Source: Cellulomonas fimi (GTDB lineage Bacteria; Actinomycetota; Actinomycetes; Actinomycetales; Cellulomonadaceae). Taken from it: a stretch of DNA of 64,000 nucleotides. A program made the position numbers and the translations under genes. The stretch is taken from the NCBI RefSeq assembly GCF_028583725.1, contig NZ_CP110680.1, forward strand, positions 4,422,222-4,486,221, given 5' to 3'. Below, in pieces: positions 1 to 9,400 of the stretch (position 1 is its first letter; each line of letters opens with the position of its first letter). The notes beneath the pieces were generated by a model. It worked only from the letters and a program-made list of their open reading frames with translations. It searched no databases and was not told the origin of the DNA.

Positions 1-2101
1 AGTACGTGATGTTCAGCTTGTCGAGCCGCGTCTGCACCCGGGCGCGGTCGTCGACGGCGTCGGCGTGCTCCTTCTCGCGGCCGTTGAGCGCCATCTCGGC
101 AGCCAGGACACGGCTCTGGTGCCCGCTGACGGCCGCGACGGCGACCTTCCATTGCGCTTCGGCGGCCTCGTACTCCGCGAACGTGGCCGGGCGCGGCTTG
201 GCCGCCTCCTCGAACCGCTCGTGCATCACGGTGATGGCGGCCTCGAGTGCCGCGAGGTCGTGCGCCGCCGTCGCGACCTCCAACCGCCGCTCCGCCTCGG
301 TCAGGTTCCGCTCCGCGGCGGCGAGCTCGCCAGCCTTGGCGTCTGCTTCGCTCACGGCGGCGTCCAGGGCGGCTTGCGCCTGGGCGACACGGGCGTTCCT
401 GCCGGTGACGGGTGCGTCGAACCCGCCGACGGTGACGATGCCTGCGTCGAGATCGTGCGTGCGGTGCGGGTCGTGCTCGTGCCGGGACCGGGCCGCGAGC
501 GTGCTCAGGAACGCACCCAACGGTGCAGCGGACTGCACACCGGCAGGTGCAGCCGCGGTGCGGGTCGCGTCGTCAGCAGCCACGAGGGTGGTGCCGGGCA
601 GGTGCGCGACCGCACGGACTGCCGCGCTGAGCTGGTCACCGGAAACGACGATCGCGTCGCGCCACGGCCAGAGCAGCGGCTCCCAGTACGCGCGTGCGGT
701 CTCGTCGAGCGTGACGGTGTCAGCCAGGCCGACGCACCCGACACCGGCGGCTTGCAGCGCGTCGATGACGTTCGTGGTGTGCGGGCTGCGACCGGTCTTG
801 GCTTGCTCGAGCGTGCTCTCGGCGGCGGCGGCCCGTTCCGCGGCTTGGGTGGCGTGCACCCTTGCGGTCGCGCGCGCGTCCACAGCGGCGGCCTGCGCGG
901 CGGTGGCGTCCTCGACCGAGGCGCCATCCCACCCGTGCGCGGCGTGCTGCAACGCAGGACGCTTCTCCTCGGCGCCGTTGATGCGTCCTCGCCACTCGTT
1001 GACGGCCGCGTCGATCCGTTCGACGGCACCGCGTGCCTGGTCCATGACATCCTTCGCCTCGCGTTCACGGCGTTGGGCGTCCTGGTCGTTCTTCACCGCC
1101 GTCAACGCGGCCCGCGCCCGGTCAACGTCCTCCTTCGCGAGCCGGATCGTGTCGTTGGCGTCGGCGAGCTCGCCGGTGAGGCGGGCGTGCTCAGGGACGG
1201 CGTCGACGAGCCGCTTGGCGAAGTGCAACCGCCACATGTGCGCCCCGTACGTCAACCGTTCCCGGGCCTTGGTCCGGTTCCGGATGGCAGCCAGCTCGGC
1301 GTCCTCGATCCGCCGCTGTTCCTGGTGCTTGAGGCGCGCCTCGATGAGGGCACGCTCCATGCCGGCGAGGTTGTTGCGCTGGTCCTGCTCGGCGTCAAAC
1401 GAGTGCCGCATCCCGGCCAGGTCGATGAGGGCCTGCCCGATGTCGGTCGGGCTCATGTCCGTCATCGCCTGCGACAGCAGCGACGGCGCGGCCTTGCGCA
1501 ACGGGGTGTCCAGGAACGCCAGGCACCGGGGCGCATCGCCGTACAGCGTCTCGGACATCTTGCGTGCCGAGCACTGCGACGACTTCGGCAGCGACGCCCA
1601 CAGGTCGTTCGCCTGCTTGTACCGGGCGTCGTCGTTGTCGGCGTCCACGACAACGATGCCCCGGGTGGAGCGCACCGTCAGGTGCGGGCTGGTGGTCTGC
1701 AACCGCACCCACACCGTCACCGACGTGTCTGGCATCGGGAAGTCCGGGTCGGCGAACACCCCGATGATGTAGCCGTGGTCGGCGGAGTACGACACGTCCA
1801 ACCCGGCCGAGGCCGCCTGGAACAGCAGCCCGGCCGCGAGGGCTCCGCCGTTGATGTCGAACCGCCACTGCGGGTCGGCCAGCAGCACCGTGACCGCCGC
1901 CTGGAAGCTGGTCTTGCCGGACCCGTTGGAGTCACCCTTGGGGCCACGACCGGAGATCGCGATGAACGCCCCGGGCACGATCGGTGTGACGTGCGGGGTG
2001 AGCCGGGCGATGTCGATCGTCTGGATGGCGACGAGCTCGCGGCCGCCGATAACTCCCCGGTCGGTGACGGACACCGCTGATGTGGCGGTCATCGTGCTCA
2101 T
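1..2101 (-). CDS. SMC-like condensin ATPase (JetC/MksB type), C-terminal part outside window
   Basis: This is the N-terminal 700 residues of a large ABC-type ATPase; the frame is still open at the left edge. The ATG at 2101 overlaps the stop of the preceding gene as ATGA. A Walker A motif, GDSNGSGKT, lies at residues 56-64, preceded by the beta-rich head start typical of SMC proteins. Long charged, Ala/Glu/Arg-rich heptad-like segments follow from about residue 200. They are interrupted near residues 430-500 by a globular stretch (GVGCVGLADTV ... WRDAIVVS) resembling a hinge. The signature and Walker B motifs must lie to the left of the window. With its kleisin-like and winged-helix neighbours this is the motor of a Wadjet/MksBEF-type complex, which by family knowledge extrudes DNA loops and acts against plasmids. 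The exact Wadjet type cannot be fixed here. Confidence 0.75.
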   Translation of the reverse strand, partial: MSTMTATSAVSVTDRGVIGGRELVAIQTIDIARLTPHVTPIVPGAFIAISGRGPKGDSNGSGKTSFQAAVTVLLADPQWRFDINGGALAAGLLFQAASAGLDVSYSADHGYIIGVFADPDFPMPDTSVTVWVRLQTTSPHLTVRSTRGIVVVDADNDDARYKQANDLWASLPKSSQCSARKMSETLYGDAPRCLAFLDTPLRKAAPSLLSQAMTDMSPTDIGQALIDLAGMRHSFDAEQDQRNNLAGMERALIEARLKHQEQRRIEDAELAAIRNRTKARERLTYGAHMWRLHFAKRLVDAVPEHARLTGELADANDTIRLAKEDVDRARAALTAVKNDQDAQRREREAKDVMDQARGAVERIDAAVNEWRGRINGAEEKRPALQHAAHGWDGASVEDATAAQAAAVDARATARVHATQAAERAAAAESTLEQAKTGRSPHTTNVIDALQAAGVGCVGLADTVTLDETARAYWEPLLWPWRDAIVVSGDQLSAAVRAVAHLPGTTLVAADDATRTAAAPAGVQSAAPLGAFLSTLAARSRHEHDPHRTHDLDAGIVTVGGFDAPVTGRNARVAQAQAALDAAVSEADAKAGELAAAERNLTEAERRLEVATAAHDLAALEAAITVMHERFEEAAKPRPATFAEYEAAEAQWKVAVAAVSGHQSRVLAAEMALNGREKEHADAVDDRARVQTRLDKLNITY

Positions 2102-2721
2102 GTCAGGGCACCTCCGGAGCGGGTCGCGCGGCGACGCTTGATGGACTCAGCCAACGGCCCGTTCGGTTCTGCGAGCAGGACGAGGTCTTGGAACAGGTCT
2201 TCTTGGACGCGGGCGGTCAATCGGTGGAACGCCGGCCCGGGCACCAGCCACCGGTTGGTCCCCCACCCGAGGATCCCGGCCGCCCGCAGGCGCGTGATCG
2301 CGGCCCTGGCGGTCGTGTCGGGTAGCTTGCTGCGCGCGATCAACATCTTCGGGTCGACGGGCTCCCCCACGGTCCAGTGTGCTTCGGCAGGGATGGTCCC
2401 TAGAGCGCGCGGGATGGCAACCGACCACAGCAGCACCAGGGTCAGAACGGCCCGGTCGGTGTCGGGCAGCACCCCGATCCCTCGGCGCGTGAGTGCGTGG
2501 CGGGTGGTGTCGTCGTACCCGCTGGTGAACCCTGCGGGTGTTTCCAGCAGCACCCGCCCCGAGGCGGCCAAGGTTCGTTCCAGGGCGCCGCGAAGGGTCT
2601 GGTCGGTCACGGCACGAACGAGGTGCCGGGGTACGGGCTGCTCGGCTTCGTCCAAGATGCGCACGGCGGCGTACACGTCCTGGCGTTGCGCTTCGGTCAG
2701 GTCGTCCAGGTGGGTGCTCAT
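2098..2721 (-). CDS. Small winged-helix (KITE-like) subunit of condensin operon, JetB/MksE-like copy 2
   Basis: A 207-residue protein; the frame extends further upstream, but ATG 2721 overlaps the previous stop as ATGA and is preferred. The N-terminus has a LTEAQR...AVRIL pattern shared with the upstream 188-aa gene, suggesting that the two are paralogues. The C-terminal half has a winged-helix pattern: TTARAAITRLRAAGIL, then a short hairpin with NRWLVPGP. In MukBEF, MksBEF and Wadjet complexes, small tandem-winged-helix KITE subunits dimerise and bridge kleisin and SMC heads. The position directly before the SMC gene fits that role. The family assignment is inferred from context and fold pattern, not from a recognised signature. 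Confidence 0.6.
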   Translation of the reverse strand: MSTHLDDLTEAQRQDVYAAVRILDEAEQPVPRHLVRAVTDQTLRGALERTLAASGRVLLETPAGFTSGYDDTTRHALTRRGIGVLPDTDRAVLTLVLLWSVAIPRALGTIPAEAHWTVGEPVDPKMLIARSKLPDTTARAAITRLRAAGILGWGTNRWLVPGPAFHRLTARVQEDLFQDLVLLAEPNGPLAESIKRRRATRSGGALT

Positions 2722-3284
2722 GCGGTGTGCCTCCCCACGGTGGGGACGGCCGGCAGCCGGTGCCAGTGGGCGCGCAACAGGTCTTCGTCGCGCGCGGGCC
2801 ACGTCGCGACCAACGGTCCGAGCCGCAACGTGTCCTCACCGTCGCCCGGTTCGATGAGCCCGGCCGCTTCCAGCGTCTTGAGCGCACCCTTGGCGTGCCG
2901 GGAGGCCATCTCGGTGCTGCCGGCATCGTCGGTCGCGGACCCGAGCGTCCCGTACGCCTCCAGCACCTTGGCGCGGGTGGTCGCCGCCCCGGGGTACAGC
3001 GGCTTGTCAGGGTCGGGCCAGCAGCAGCGCACGCACGCGGCCAGGACACCCAGCAGCGGCTTGGACAGCTTGTGCGTTGTGCGCACCTGGTCCATGCCGT
3101 CGCCGAACCACACACCGTCGGTCAACGGGTTCCACCCGAGGGTCACTCGGCCACCGGTGACATCCACGACGGTCCGAGCGCTGTGCGCGGTGTCGTGGTG
3201 CACCTCGTCACCGGCGGGGACCGTCAGCAGCACCCGGGCGGCGGCGACACGTTGCGCGGCGGTCAGCCCGCTCAGGTCGCTCAT
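2718..3284 (-). CDS. Small winged-helix (KITE-like) subunit of condensin operon, copy 1
   Basis: A 188-residue protein whose ATG overlaps the stop of the kleisin-like gene as ATGA. It starts SDLSGLTAAQR...RVL, closely matching the N-terminal pattern of the next gene. Residues 75-150 contain helices ending in ALKTLEAAGLIEPGD and a beta segment, consistent with a winged helix. It is probably one half of a KITE pair. Two different KITE genes in one condensin-like operon are unusual, because most Wadjet/Mks operons have one that homodimerises. An unrelated accessory subunit cannot be excluded. Confidence 0.55.
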   Translation of the reverse strand: MSDLSGLTAAQRVAAARVLLTVPAGDEVHHDTAHSARTVVDVTGGRVTLGWNPLTDGVWFGDGMDQVRTTHKLSKPLLGVLAACVRCCWPDPDKPLYPGAATTRAKVLEAYGTLGSATDDAGSTEMASRHAKGALKTLEAAGLIEPGDGEDTLRLGPLVATWPARDEDLLRAHWHRLPAVPTVGRHTA

Positions 3285-4612
3285 GAGGTCACCACCGTCT
3301 CGTCGGTGCGGTCCTGCGGTGCTGGGGTGTCGGCGGCCAGGGCAGGTGCGGCGCGGTGCACGGTGACGGGGCTGAGGTAGGTGACGGAGCCGTCAGCATC
3401 GACGAGCAGCGCGTCGGACATCGTGATCGTGTACGGCTGGTCAGGGTGGGCGTCCAACGCTATGAGGTCCACAACCATCTGCCCGGCCGCGGGCCACCCG
3501 GCACCTTGCAGGCGGCTGGTCAGGTCGACGTCCTGCTGGCCCTGCAACGCCGCTTCAGCGCGTGCGACTCGTTGCGCGAGGATCCGTTCCTTACGTTCCC
3601 GGGCCGCGTCCACAGGGTCGGGACCGGTGTCGATGGCCTCTGTCCGCACGGGCCGTTTACGCACGGGCCGTGGCCGCACGGTGTCGAGCAGGTCGAGCAC
3701 GGCGGCGACGTCCACGGCCGGGTGCGGCGGGTCGAACAGCACCCGCTCGAACGGCACCGCGAGCTCGGTGACGGTGCACGTCTGCGCGGCGGTGCGGTAC
3801 TGCTCGGGGTCGAGCATGGAGAAGTCCCGACGCCGGCCGCTTTCGTCCAGGAGCCGTTCCATCAGGTTCTGCACGGCCTGGGTGTACTGGGTCGCCTCGA
3901 AGATGACCCGGTCCCCGGCCGACGCGAGATCGGGGTGGCGCGTGGTGACCTGATCGATGAGGTGCTTCGCATCGCGCAGCAACCGGTCGGCGGCACGGTG
4001 GTGACGACGCTGCGCGATGAGCTCGGCGTGCGGTTCGTCAGCGACGAGGCGACGCAGGTGCGCGGTGTGGATTGAGAACATCCGGCGGATCTTGCGCAGC
4101 GCGGCGCTGACGGTCGCGTGGGTCGCGGTCCCGGCAGTGACGGCGTCCGCGGTCCGATCCAGCAACGTCAGGAGCTCTTGGACGCCGCCGTCCTCGGCGA
4201 GCCGCCCGAACACGGCCAGCGCAGCGGCGGCTTCGGGGTTGAACAGGTACCGCTGCTGGGAGGTCTTGGGCAGGTGCAGCATCCCCATGCGGATGAACAC
4301 CCCGATGCGCTCGTCGATGAGCGCGGTGTCGGGGCACACCCGCTTGCACCGTTCGACGAGCTGGGCGCGGGTCAGGCCACGGGCGGAGTCGATGTCGCCG
4401 TACGCCTCGTACACCTCTTCGGCGATCGCCAGGGCGGTGTCGGTGTCGTCGTGCACGGCGGCAGCGTTGGCCGCGACCGGCGCGAGGAACGCTTCGAGGC
4501 GGGTGCGGTACGCGTCGGAGGGGTCCTCCGCGTCGAACAGCGTGGCCTTCACGATGCTCCTTGGGGTGCCGGGCTGGCGGTTGAGCTGGAACGTACTGAT
4601 CGCCTCTGACAC
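3281..4612 (-). CDS. Kleisin-like subunit of condensin operon (JetA/MksF-like)
   Basis: A 443-residue protein and the first gene of the four-gene overlapping operon. The start is GTG at 4612 with only a weak AAGG upstream, so the start is not certain. Residues 1-140 look like a winged-helix domain (LTRAQLVERCKRVCP, then a wing ending RYLFNPEAA). Residues 140-290 are helical, with Arg/His-rich and long amphipathic segments, as in the middle of MukF/MksF kleisins. The C-terminal part (after about 340) has a helical linker and a small beta domain that would contact the SMC head. By context it should bridge the SMC dimer and recruit the two small subunits. I do not see a DUF3375 (type I JetA) signature, so 'JetA-like' is inferred from position and architecture. 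Confidence 0.6.
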   Translation of the reverse strand: MSEAISTFQLNRQPGTPRSIVKATLFDAEDPSDAYRTRLEAFLAPVAANAAAVHDDTDTALAIAEEVYEAYGDIDSARGLTRAQLVERCKRVCPDTALIDERIGVFIRMGMLHLPKTSQQRYLFNPEAAAALAVFGRLAEDGGVQELLTLLDRTADAVTAGTATHATVSAALRKIRRMFSIHTAHLRRLVADEPHAELIAQRRHHRAADRLLRDAKHLIDQVTTRHPDLASAGDRVIFEATQYTQAVQNLMERLLDESGRRRDFSMLDPEQYRTAAQTCTVTELAVPFERVLFDPPHPAVDVAAVLDLLDTVRPRPVRKRPVRTEAIDTGPDPVDAARERKERILAQRVARAEAALQGQQDVDLTSRLQGAGWPAAGQMVVDLIALDAHPDQPYTITMSDALLVDADGSVTYLSPVTVHRAAPALAADTPAPQDRTDETVVTS

Positions 4613-4721
4613 GCCTTGACGAGCCCTGCCCCAATTTGCTGGGTCCGCCCTCGTCTTGGTCCCCCGTTCAGCGGATCTCGAGCGGTGGTCAGCCCGTGCG
4701 GAGATGTCGGAGGTTAGGCGC

Positions 4722-4752
4722 TCTGTGCCCGGATGGGGACTTGAACCCCGAC
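4722..4752 (-). other. tRNA 3'-end-like fragment, possible attachment-site remnant
   Basis: Read on the minus strand, this stretch has a T-loop TTCAAGT flanked by GGGG and CCCC, followed by TCCGGGC-A. That looks like the T-arm and 3' acceptor strand of a tRNA whose 5' strand would be GCCCGGA, as in some leucine tRNAs. No 5' half is present, the outermost T-stem pair is C-A, and CCA is incomplete. Such fragments are typically left where an integrative element duplicated a tRNA 3' end. No integrase lies in the window. Confidence 0.35.
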
Positions 4753-4784
4753 GCCGCGCAGCTCGCTAGGTCTAGCCTCCGGTC

Positions 4785-6101
4785 ATGCCTTGGACACCGC
4801 TACACGCCGCCTTGGGTGAGGCCGAGCCAGTCCTCGATTACGCCTTGTTCGAGCGTGCGTGCCAGGCTCGAACGCTCGAGTCAACCAATCTCGACTGGAA
4901 GCGTGCGCTGCCACTCTCACCGGCACCGGAGGCCGGCAAGCAGGCACAGGAACTCGAGCTCGCCAAGGACATCGCGGCGCTGGCCAACAGCGGCGGCGGG
5001 ATGATCGCGTACGGGGTGGTCCAGAAGGGCGGCAAGGAGGGATACCCCTCTGCCGCCGAACGCATCGCGCCCGTCGGCCCCCTGGACGAGGGCACTCTGA
5101 GGGACATTCGGCGAGTGGCGGGCATCCTGGTCTATCCACCGGTCACCGGGCTCGAACTGATACCGGTGACCGCCGCACCAGACGACGACATGGGAGTGCT
5201 CGCCCTGCTGGTCCCGGACAGCCCTGAGACGCCACACCTCGTGCATCCGAAGGCTGGTCAGCGAGACTGGTTCGTCGCCCCCTACCGCGACGGGCCGGAG
5301 ACGGCGTGGATGGTGGAGCGTCAGATCGCCACCGCGTATGTCGCGCGCGAGGCGCGCCGGCGCCAGGGGCAACAGGCCTTCGACGAGCGCTTCAACGGGT
5401 TCGTCGACTCGTTGCCCGGCGGCGACTCGACCTGGGTCGTCGCCTTCGCGGTGCCAGACGTTCCACTTCCCCGACCGCGAGACCTTGGTTTCTCGACCGC
5501 CCACAGGATCATCAGCCGTGCCTCGGACACCCGCCCGCTTGTCAGCTCGTTCGGACCACTAGAACTCACGGCCGCCGCCGCCACGCGACGAGGTCTTCAG
5601 CGGTTCGTTCGACAGGCGCAGCGCGCCCTGACCGCGGGCGGCCTGGACGCGGCCCCCCGTGCGCGGGTCGAGCTGCACGGCGACGGCAGCGTTGCGGTTG
5701 CATTCACACGCGACGGCTACATCCCGGCCGAAGGGCGGGCGCGAGGGCAGGTCGCCCTCGACGACTTCGAGGCGGTGGCACGCGACCTGTTCGCGTTGCT
5801 GTGGGAGGCGCGGGTGCGCCTGCGGGTCACGAGCGACTACATCGCCCGCATAACCGTGACTCCGACCACTCAAGTGTTCCGCGTCCCTAGCCAACAGCTG
5901 GCAGGGGCTTACGAAGCCTTCAACGAGGCGGGCCGGGTCTACGGGTACGGCCCGGTGTCCGGGCCGATCGTCGCGTCCGAAGGGCTGGAGGGAGCCCTTC
6001 GGACGTGGTTCGACGTCGCCAACGACGCCATCAACCAGACCGGGTACACCTGGCCGCTTGATGCCAGTCACGTGCTGCTGGAGATCCAGCTGGCCGACTA
6101 G
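4785..6101 (+). CDS. AlbA_2/Schlafen-type putative DNA-binding protein
   Basis: A 438-residue protein with an N-terminal AlbA_2-like domain at about residues 20-180. The recognisable core is E-S-T-N-L-D-W-K followed by ELAKDIAALANSGGG and MIAYGV, the usual hallmark of Schlafen AlbA_2 proteins. The rest (about 200-438) has no motif I recognise; it is a mix of beta strands and helices. AlbA_2 proteins are found as transcriptional regulators and, often, in defence islands. The gene stands alone between the condensin operon and the methylase/helicase module. The ATG at 4785 has no good Shine-Dalgarno, and TAG-rich promoter-like sequence lies just upstream, so a leaderless message is possible. Confidence 0.7.
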   Translation: MPWTPLHAALGEAEPVLDYALFERACQARTLESTNLDWKRALPLSPAPEAGKQAQELELAKDIAALANSGGGMIAYGVVQKGGKEGYPSAAERIAPVGPLDEGTLRDIRRVAGILVYPPVTGLELIPVTAAPDDDMGVLALLVPDSPETPHLVHPKAGQRDWFVAPYRDGPETAWMVERQIATAYVAREARRRQGQQAFDERFNGFVDSLPGGDSTWVVAFAVPDVPLPRPRDLGFSTAHRIISRASDTRPLVSSFGPLELTAAAATRRGLQRFVRQAQRALTAGGLDAAPRARVELHGDGSVAVAFTRDGYIPAEGRARGQVALDDFEAVARDLFALLWEARVRLRVTSDYIARITVTPTTQVFRVPSQQLAGAYEAFNEAGRVYGYGPVSGPIVASEGLEGALRTWFDVANDAINQTGYTWPLDASHVLLEIQLAD

Positions 6102-6429
6102 AGGGGCCGACGAGTTCCTGTGGAACGGCGACGGTGGTCTAGCCAATCGGTGCAGTCAGCCGAGCCGAAGCTGGCTGGTACGACGAAGCGGCTGTCGGGC
6201 GTGCTCAAAGTATCCGGGAGTGATTCTGAAACTATTGTCGAGATGCGGAACAAATTGACCAACGCCGGGCGTCGCGGTTCGAACGCACGCGCTTGGCCGC
6301 GATTGTGGGTCAAGGTACGCGCTGAAGCGCCCTGGGTCTGGTGGAGGCTCTGGTGGTTACGCGTTGTGGGCTCGCGACAGATGAGCCGGGCATATCGGTC
6401 CGGCAGGACCTCGCTGACTCACGGCGCTG
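6102..6429. other. Intergenic segment carrying one copy of a flanking repeat
   Basis: 328 bases between the convergent AlbA_2 and helicase genes. I see no gene. The segment is less GC-rich than its surroundings. It contains the left copy of the AAAGTATC...GATTCT repeat at 6201-6234. Confidence 0.6.
6201..6234 (+). repeat. Left copy of AT-rich direct repeat flanking the helicase/methylase module
   Basis: 26 of 34 bases match the copy at 14801-14834 in the same orientation. The conserved blocks are AAAGTATC, GATTCT and AAACTA. AGTATC and GATTCT form an imperfect dyad around a 7-base spacer that differs between copies, so it could be an operator or a recombination or boundary sequence. Confidence 0.55.
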
Positions 6430-9400
6430 TCAGTCACTCGGCGCCAACTCGCCCTTGACTGCCATCCACGCGACGAGCCGGACCTCGTGCTTCTCGACCG
6501 CAGGTAGCGGCTCGCGCAGCGGCGCCGCGACAACGCCCGCGGCGTCGAGCACCTCGGTCACCTTGGCGATCTGCTCCTCGGCGGTCCGTCCCTCAGTAAG
6601 CGCGCGCCGCACCGCCCTCGCGACCTTGACCGGGGGCACGCTGCGAAGTCGGCGCAGCAAAGCGGTCTTCGCCTCGCGGTCGAGGTAGCGGCCATGTGCG
6701 CGGATCAGCTCGGTCGCATCGCGGAATGCGGCAGGTACGTCCGGCTCGAACGCGTTGGGATCGGTCATCCCCGTCCAGGTGTCGTAGACGTCGTCTCGTG
6801 CGACCGACCACGCGGCGAAGGCCCGGGCGTACACGTCCTCGGGAAGCCAGCGGTCACGATTAGTCGCGACTGGATCAGCGACCCGGAGCGAGATGAGCGT
6901 GTCGGAGGAGACCAGCGGAACGCCAGCGGCGCTTCGGCGCACGTTCCAGACATCGTCGGCTGCGACGTAGCGGAACCACGGCTTCGCCTCGGCACCGATG
7001 CGAACGCAGAAGACAAATCCATTACCCCGGACGTTCTCACTCACGAAGCCCGCGCCGGACCCGTACGGCAGCGCCAGCACGTCGGACTTCATCGTGGCAT
7101 CCACCTGCACCGCGTCGAACAGCCGTCGCCGATACTCCTCTCCGGACAGCGACGCCGAGGAGCCGCCGTTGTCCAGAAGTCGCGCGAACTCGTCCATTGC
7201 GGCGGCGTCATGGAAGTTGATCTCGCGCCCTGACACGCGGCCGGGAAGGACGTCGCCGACGCCGACCGCCGCGTCCGCGAGGGCGAGCTTCCGGTCGATC
7301 GTCTCTTCGAGGCGGAGCATCTCGTCGAGTCGGCGCGACGGGAAGAAGAGCCCGAGGTGCACGTAGTCATGTCTCGACCCGATGCGATCGACGCGGCCGT
7401 GTCGCTGAACGATCCGCATCGGGTTCCACGGAAGGTCGTAGTTGATCATCTGACCGGCCTGCTGGAGGTTGACGCCTTCGGCGAGCACATCGGTGGTGAA
7501 GAGGATGTCGAAGCGGTCCTCGTGAACGGGCTTGCCACCGACTCGCTCGCTAGCGGTCTCGGGAGCAAAGCTACCGATCACGGCGGCGCGTCCACCCTGG
7601 TCGACGCCACCGGTGGCACCCCGCGCGAGCGTCTTGGCGTAGGCACCCATGATCGGCTCGGCGACGCGCTCTCGATAGTCCGACAACGGCGAACCTGCCG
7701 GGGCTGCGTTGATCGCGGCGACGACGGCGTCGTGAACGGGGATCACGGTGTCGGCGAAGGCCGAGAAGATCACCACCTTGCGCCGATCGCGTCCGGAGAC
7801 GCCTCGGGCGTCGATCCTGCGCGCGGCCTCCGCGATGCGCGCGAGTTCCACGACGAGCGCGCCCACCTTTGACATCAGGCGGGAGTCCGTGGGATCCACG
7901 GCGTCAACACCCGCCGAGATCGCCACGGTGAGCTCCATTGACTTGCGCTCGCTCGTCGTGACGACACCCTGCGTCAGCGCGTGCAGGCGCCGAAGCAGCT
8001 CGATGTCGGAGGTGACGTCGGCGGTGAGCTCGGCGAGGTGGTAGTCCGCAGCAGCATCCGGACGCTTGTCCGCGTCGAGTGTCTCGACGAACGCGTCGAG
8101 GTCGTCGCTGTCGGACGATGTCCAGTCCGCGAGGGAATCGCCTGTGAGGACCCACCCACCAGCCAGGGCCGCGAGGAACGCCTCGTGCGAGCCGATCATG
8201 CGTTCCAGCGACGCCGCGAGCGCCTCGGGGCTCGACTCGAGACGCTTGAGCAGGCCGGAACGGAGGAGGCCGACGTTCGTGATCTGGTATGTCTCGAGAT
8301 CATGCGCGAGCGTGTACCAACTCGACAGGTAGCGCGCGAGCATGAGGCGATCTGGGTCGACGACGCGCTGCGACCACGCGTTGGGCCGATGCGGGTCGGT
8401 TGGGTCGTCGAGCGCGTAGACCATCGCGTCGATGAGGGCCACGCCCTCGTCATCGATCGGGTAGTCGATCCGCCGCGGCTTCGCCTGGGGGAATCGGAGG
8501 GTGGTCGGCTTGCCGTCCGGCCCGGTGATCGTCTGGTTCGGGTAGTGCTCCTTGACGAACTTCCGGGTGCGGCGCACTGCCACCTGGTCCATGAGGTCGA
8601 ACAGGTGCTCCGGCGTCAGGTTTGCCGGGTCGACGTCCTGCGCGGCGCGGATGTACTTCTTGATGGACGGGATGCCGATGCCGGCGAAGCGCGCGTCGTC
8701 CCGGATGAAGTACTTGACGAGGGTCTCAAGGTCCGCGAGCGAGTTGTTGACCGGCGTCGCGGTGAGAAGGACGACCTTCTTCGGGCTCGCCCCCGCGGCA
8801 ATCACGGAATCGATCGCGCCCGAGCGCTGGGCGCCCGCGTTCCGGAGGTTGTGCGCCTCGTCGACGACGACGAGCGAGTAGTCGTCCATCTTTGCTGCGA
8901 ACGAGGCGTCGAACGTCGACAGCGTCGGGTCGACCTGGTTGCGCACCTTCTCGTAGGAGTAGACGTCGACCCACCTGGAGAACCGGGGGTCGTCGAGGAA
9001 CGGGGTCCACATGGACGTGACGAGCGCCGCGGGGGCAACGATGAGGACGCGCTGCCGGTTCGCCGACGCCCGGGCGATGACCTCACCCGCGAGGTAGGTC
9101 TTGCCGAGGCCGACCTCGTCGGCGACAAGCACTCCGCCGTTCTCATCGAGAAGGCGCTCCATTCGCGCTACGCCGTCCGCCTGGAACTCTGTCAGCCCGA
9201 GAAGAGTGCGCGAGTTCGGTTCCTCCTCAGCGATCGCCGAGCCATAGAGTTCCCAGAGCATGCGCAGGTAGATCGTCCACGGGGCGTGCGGGTCCCACAG
9301 ACGTCCGTAGAGGCCGGCAAGGTCGTAGGGCTCAGAGCGCGCCCAGTAGTGGTCAAACCACTCGGACACCTTGGCCGCAGCGTGGGTGCCGCCCATCGTG

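Noticed and set aside
4722..4752. A complete tRNA gene
   Set aside because: No D-arm, anticodon arm or 5' acceptor strand can be found on the minus strand above 4752.
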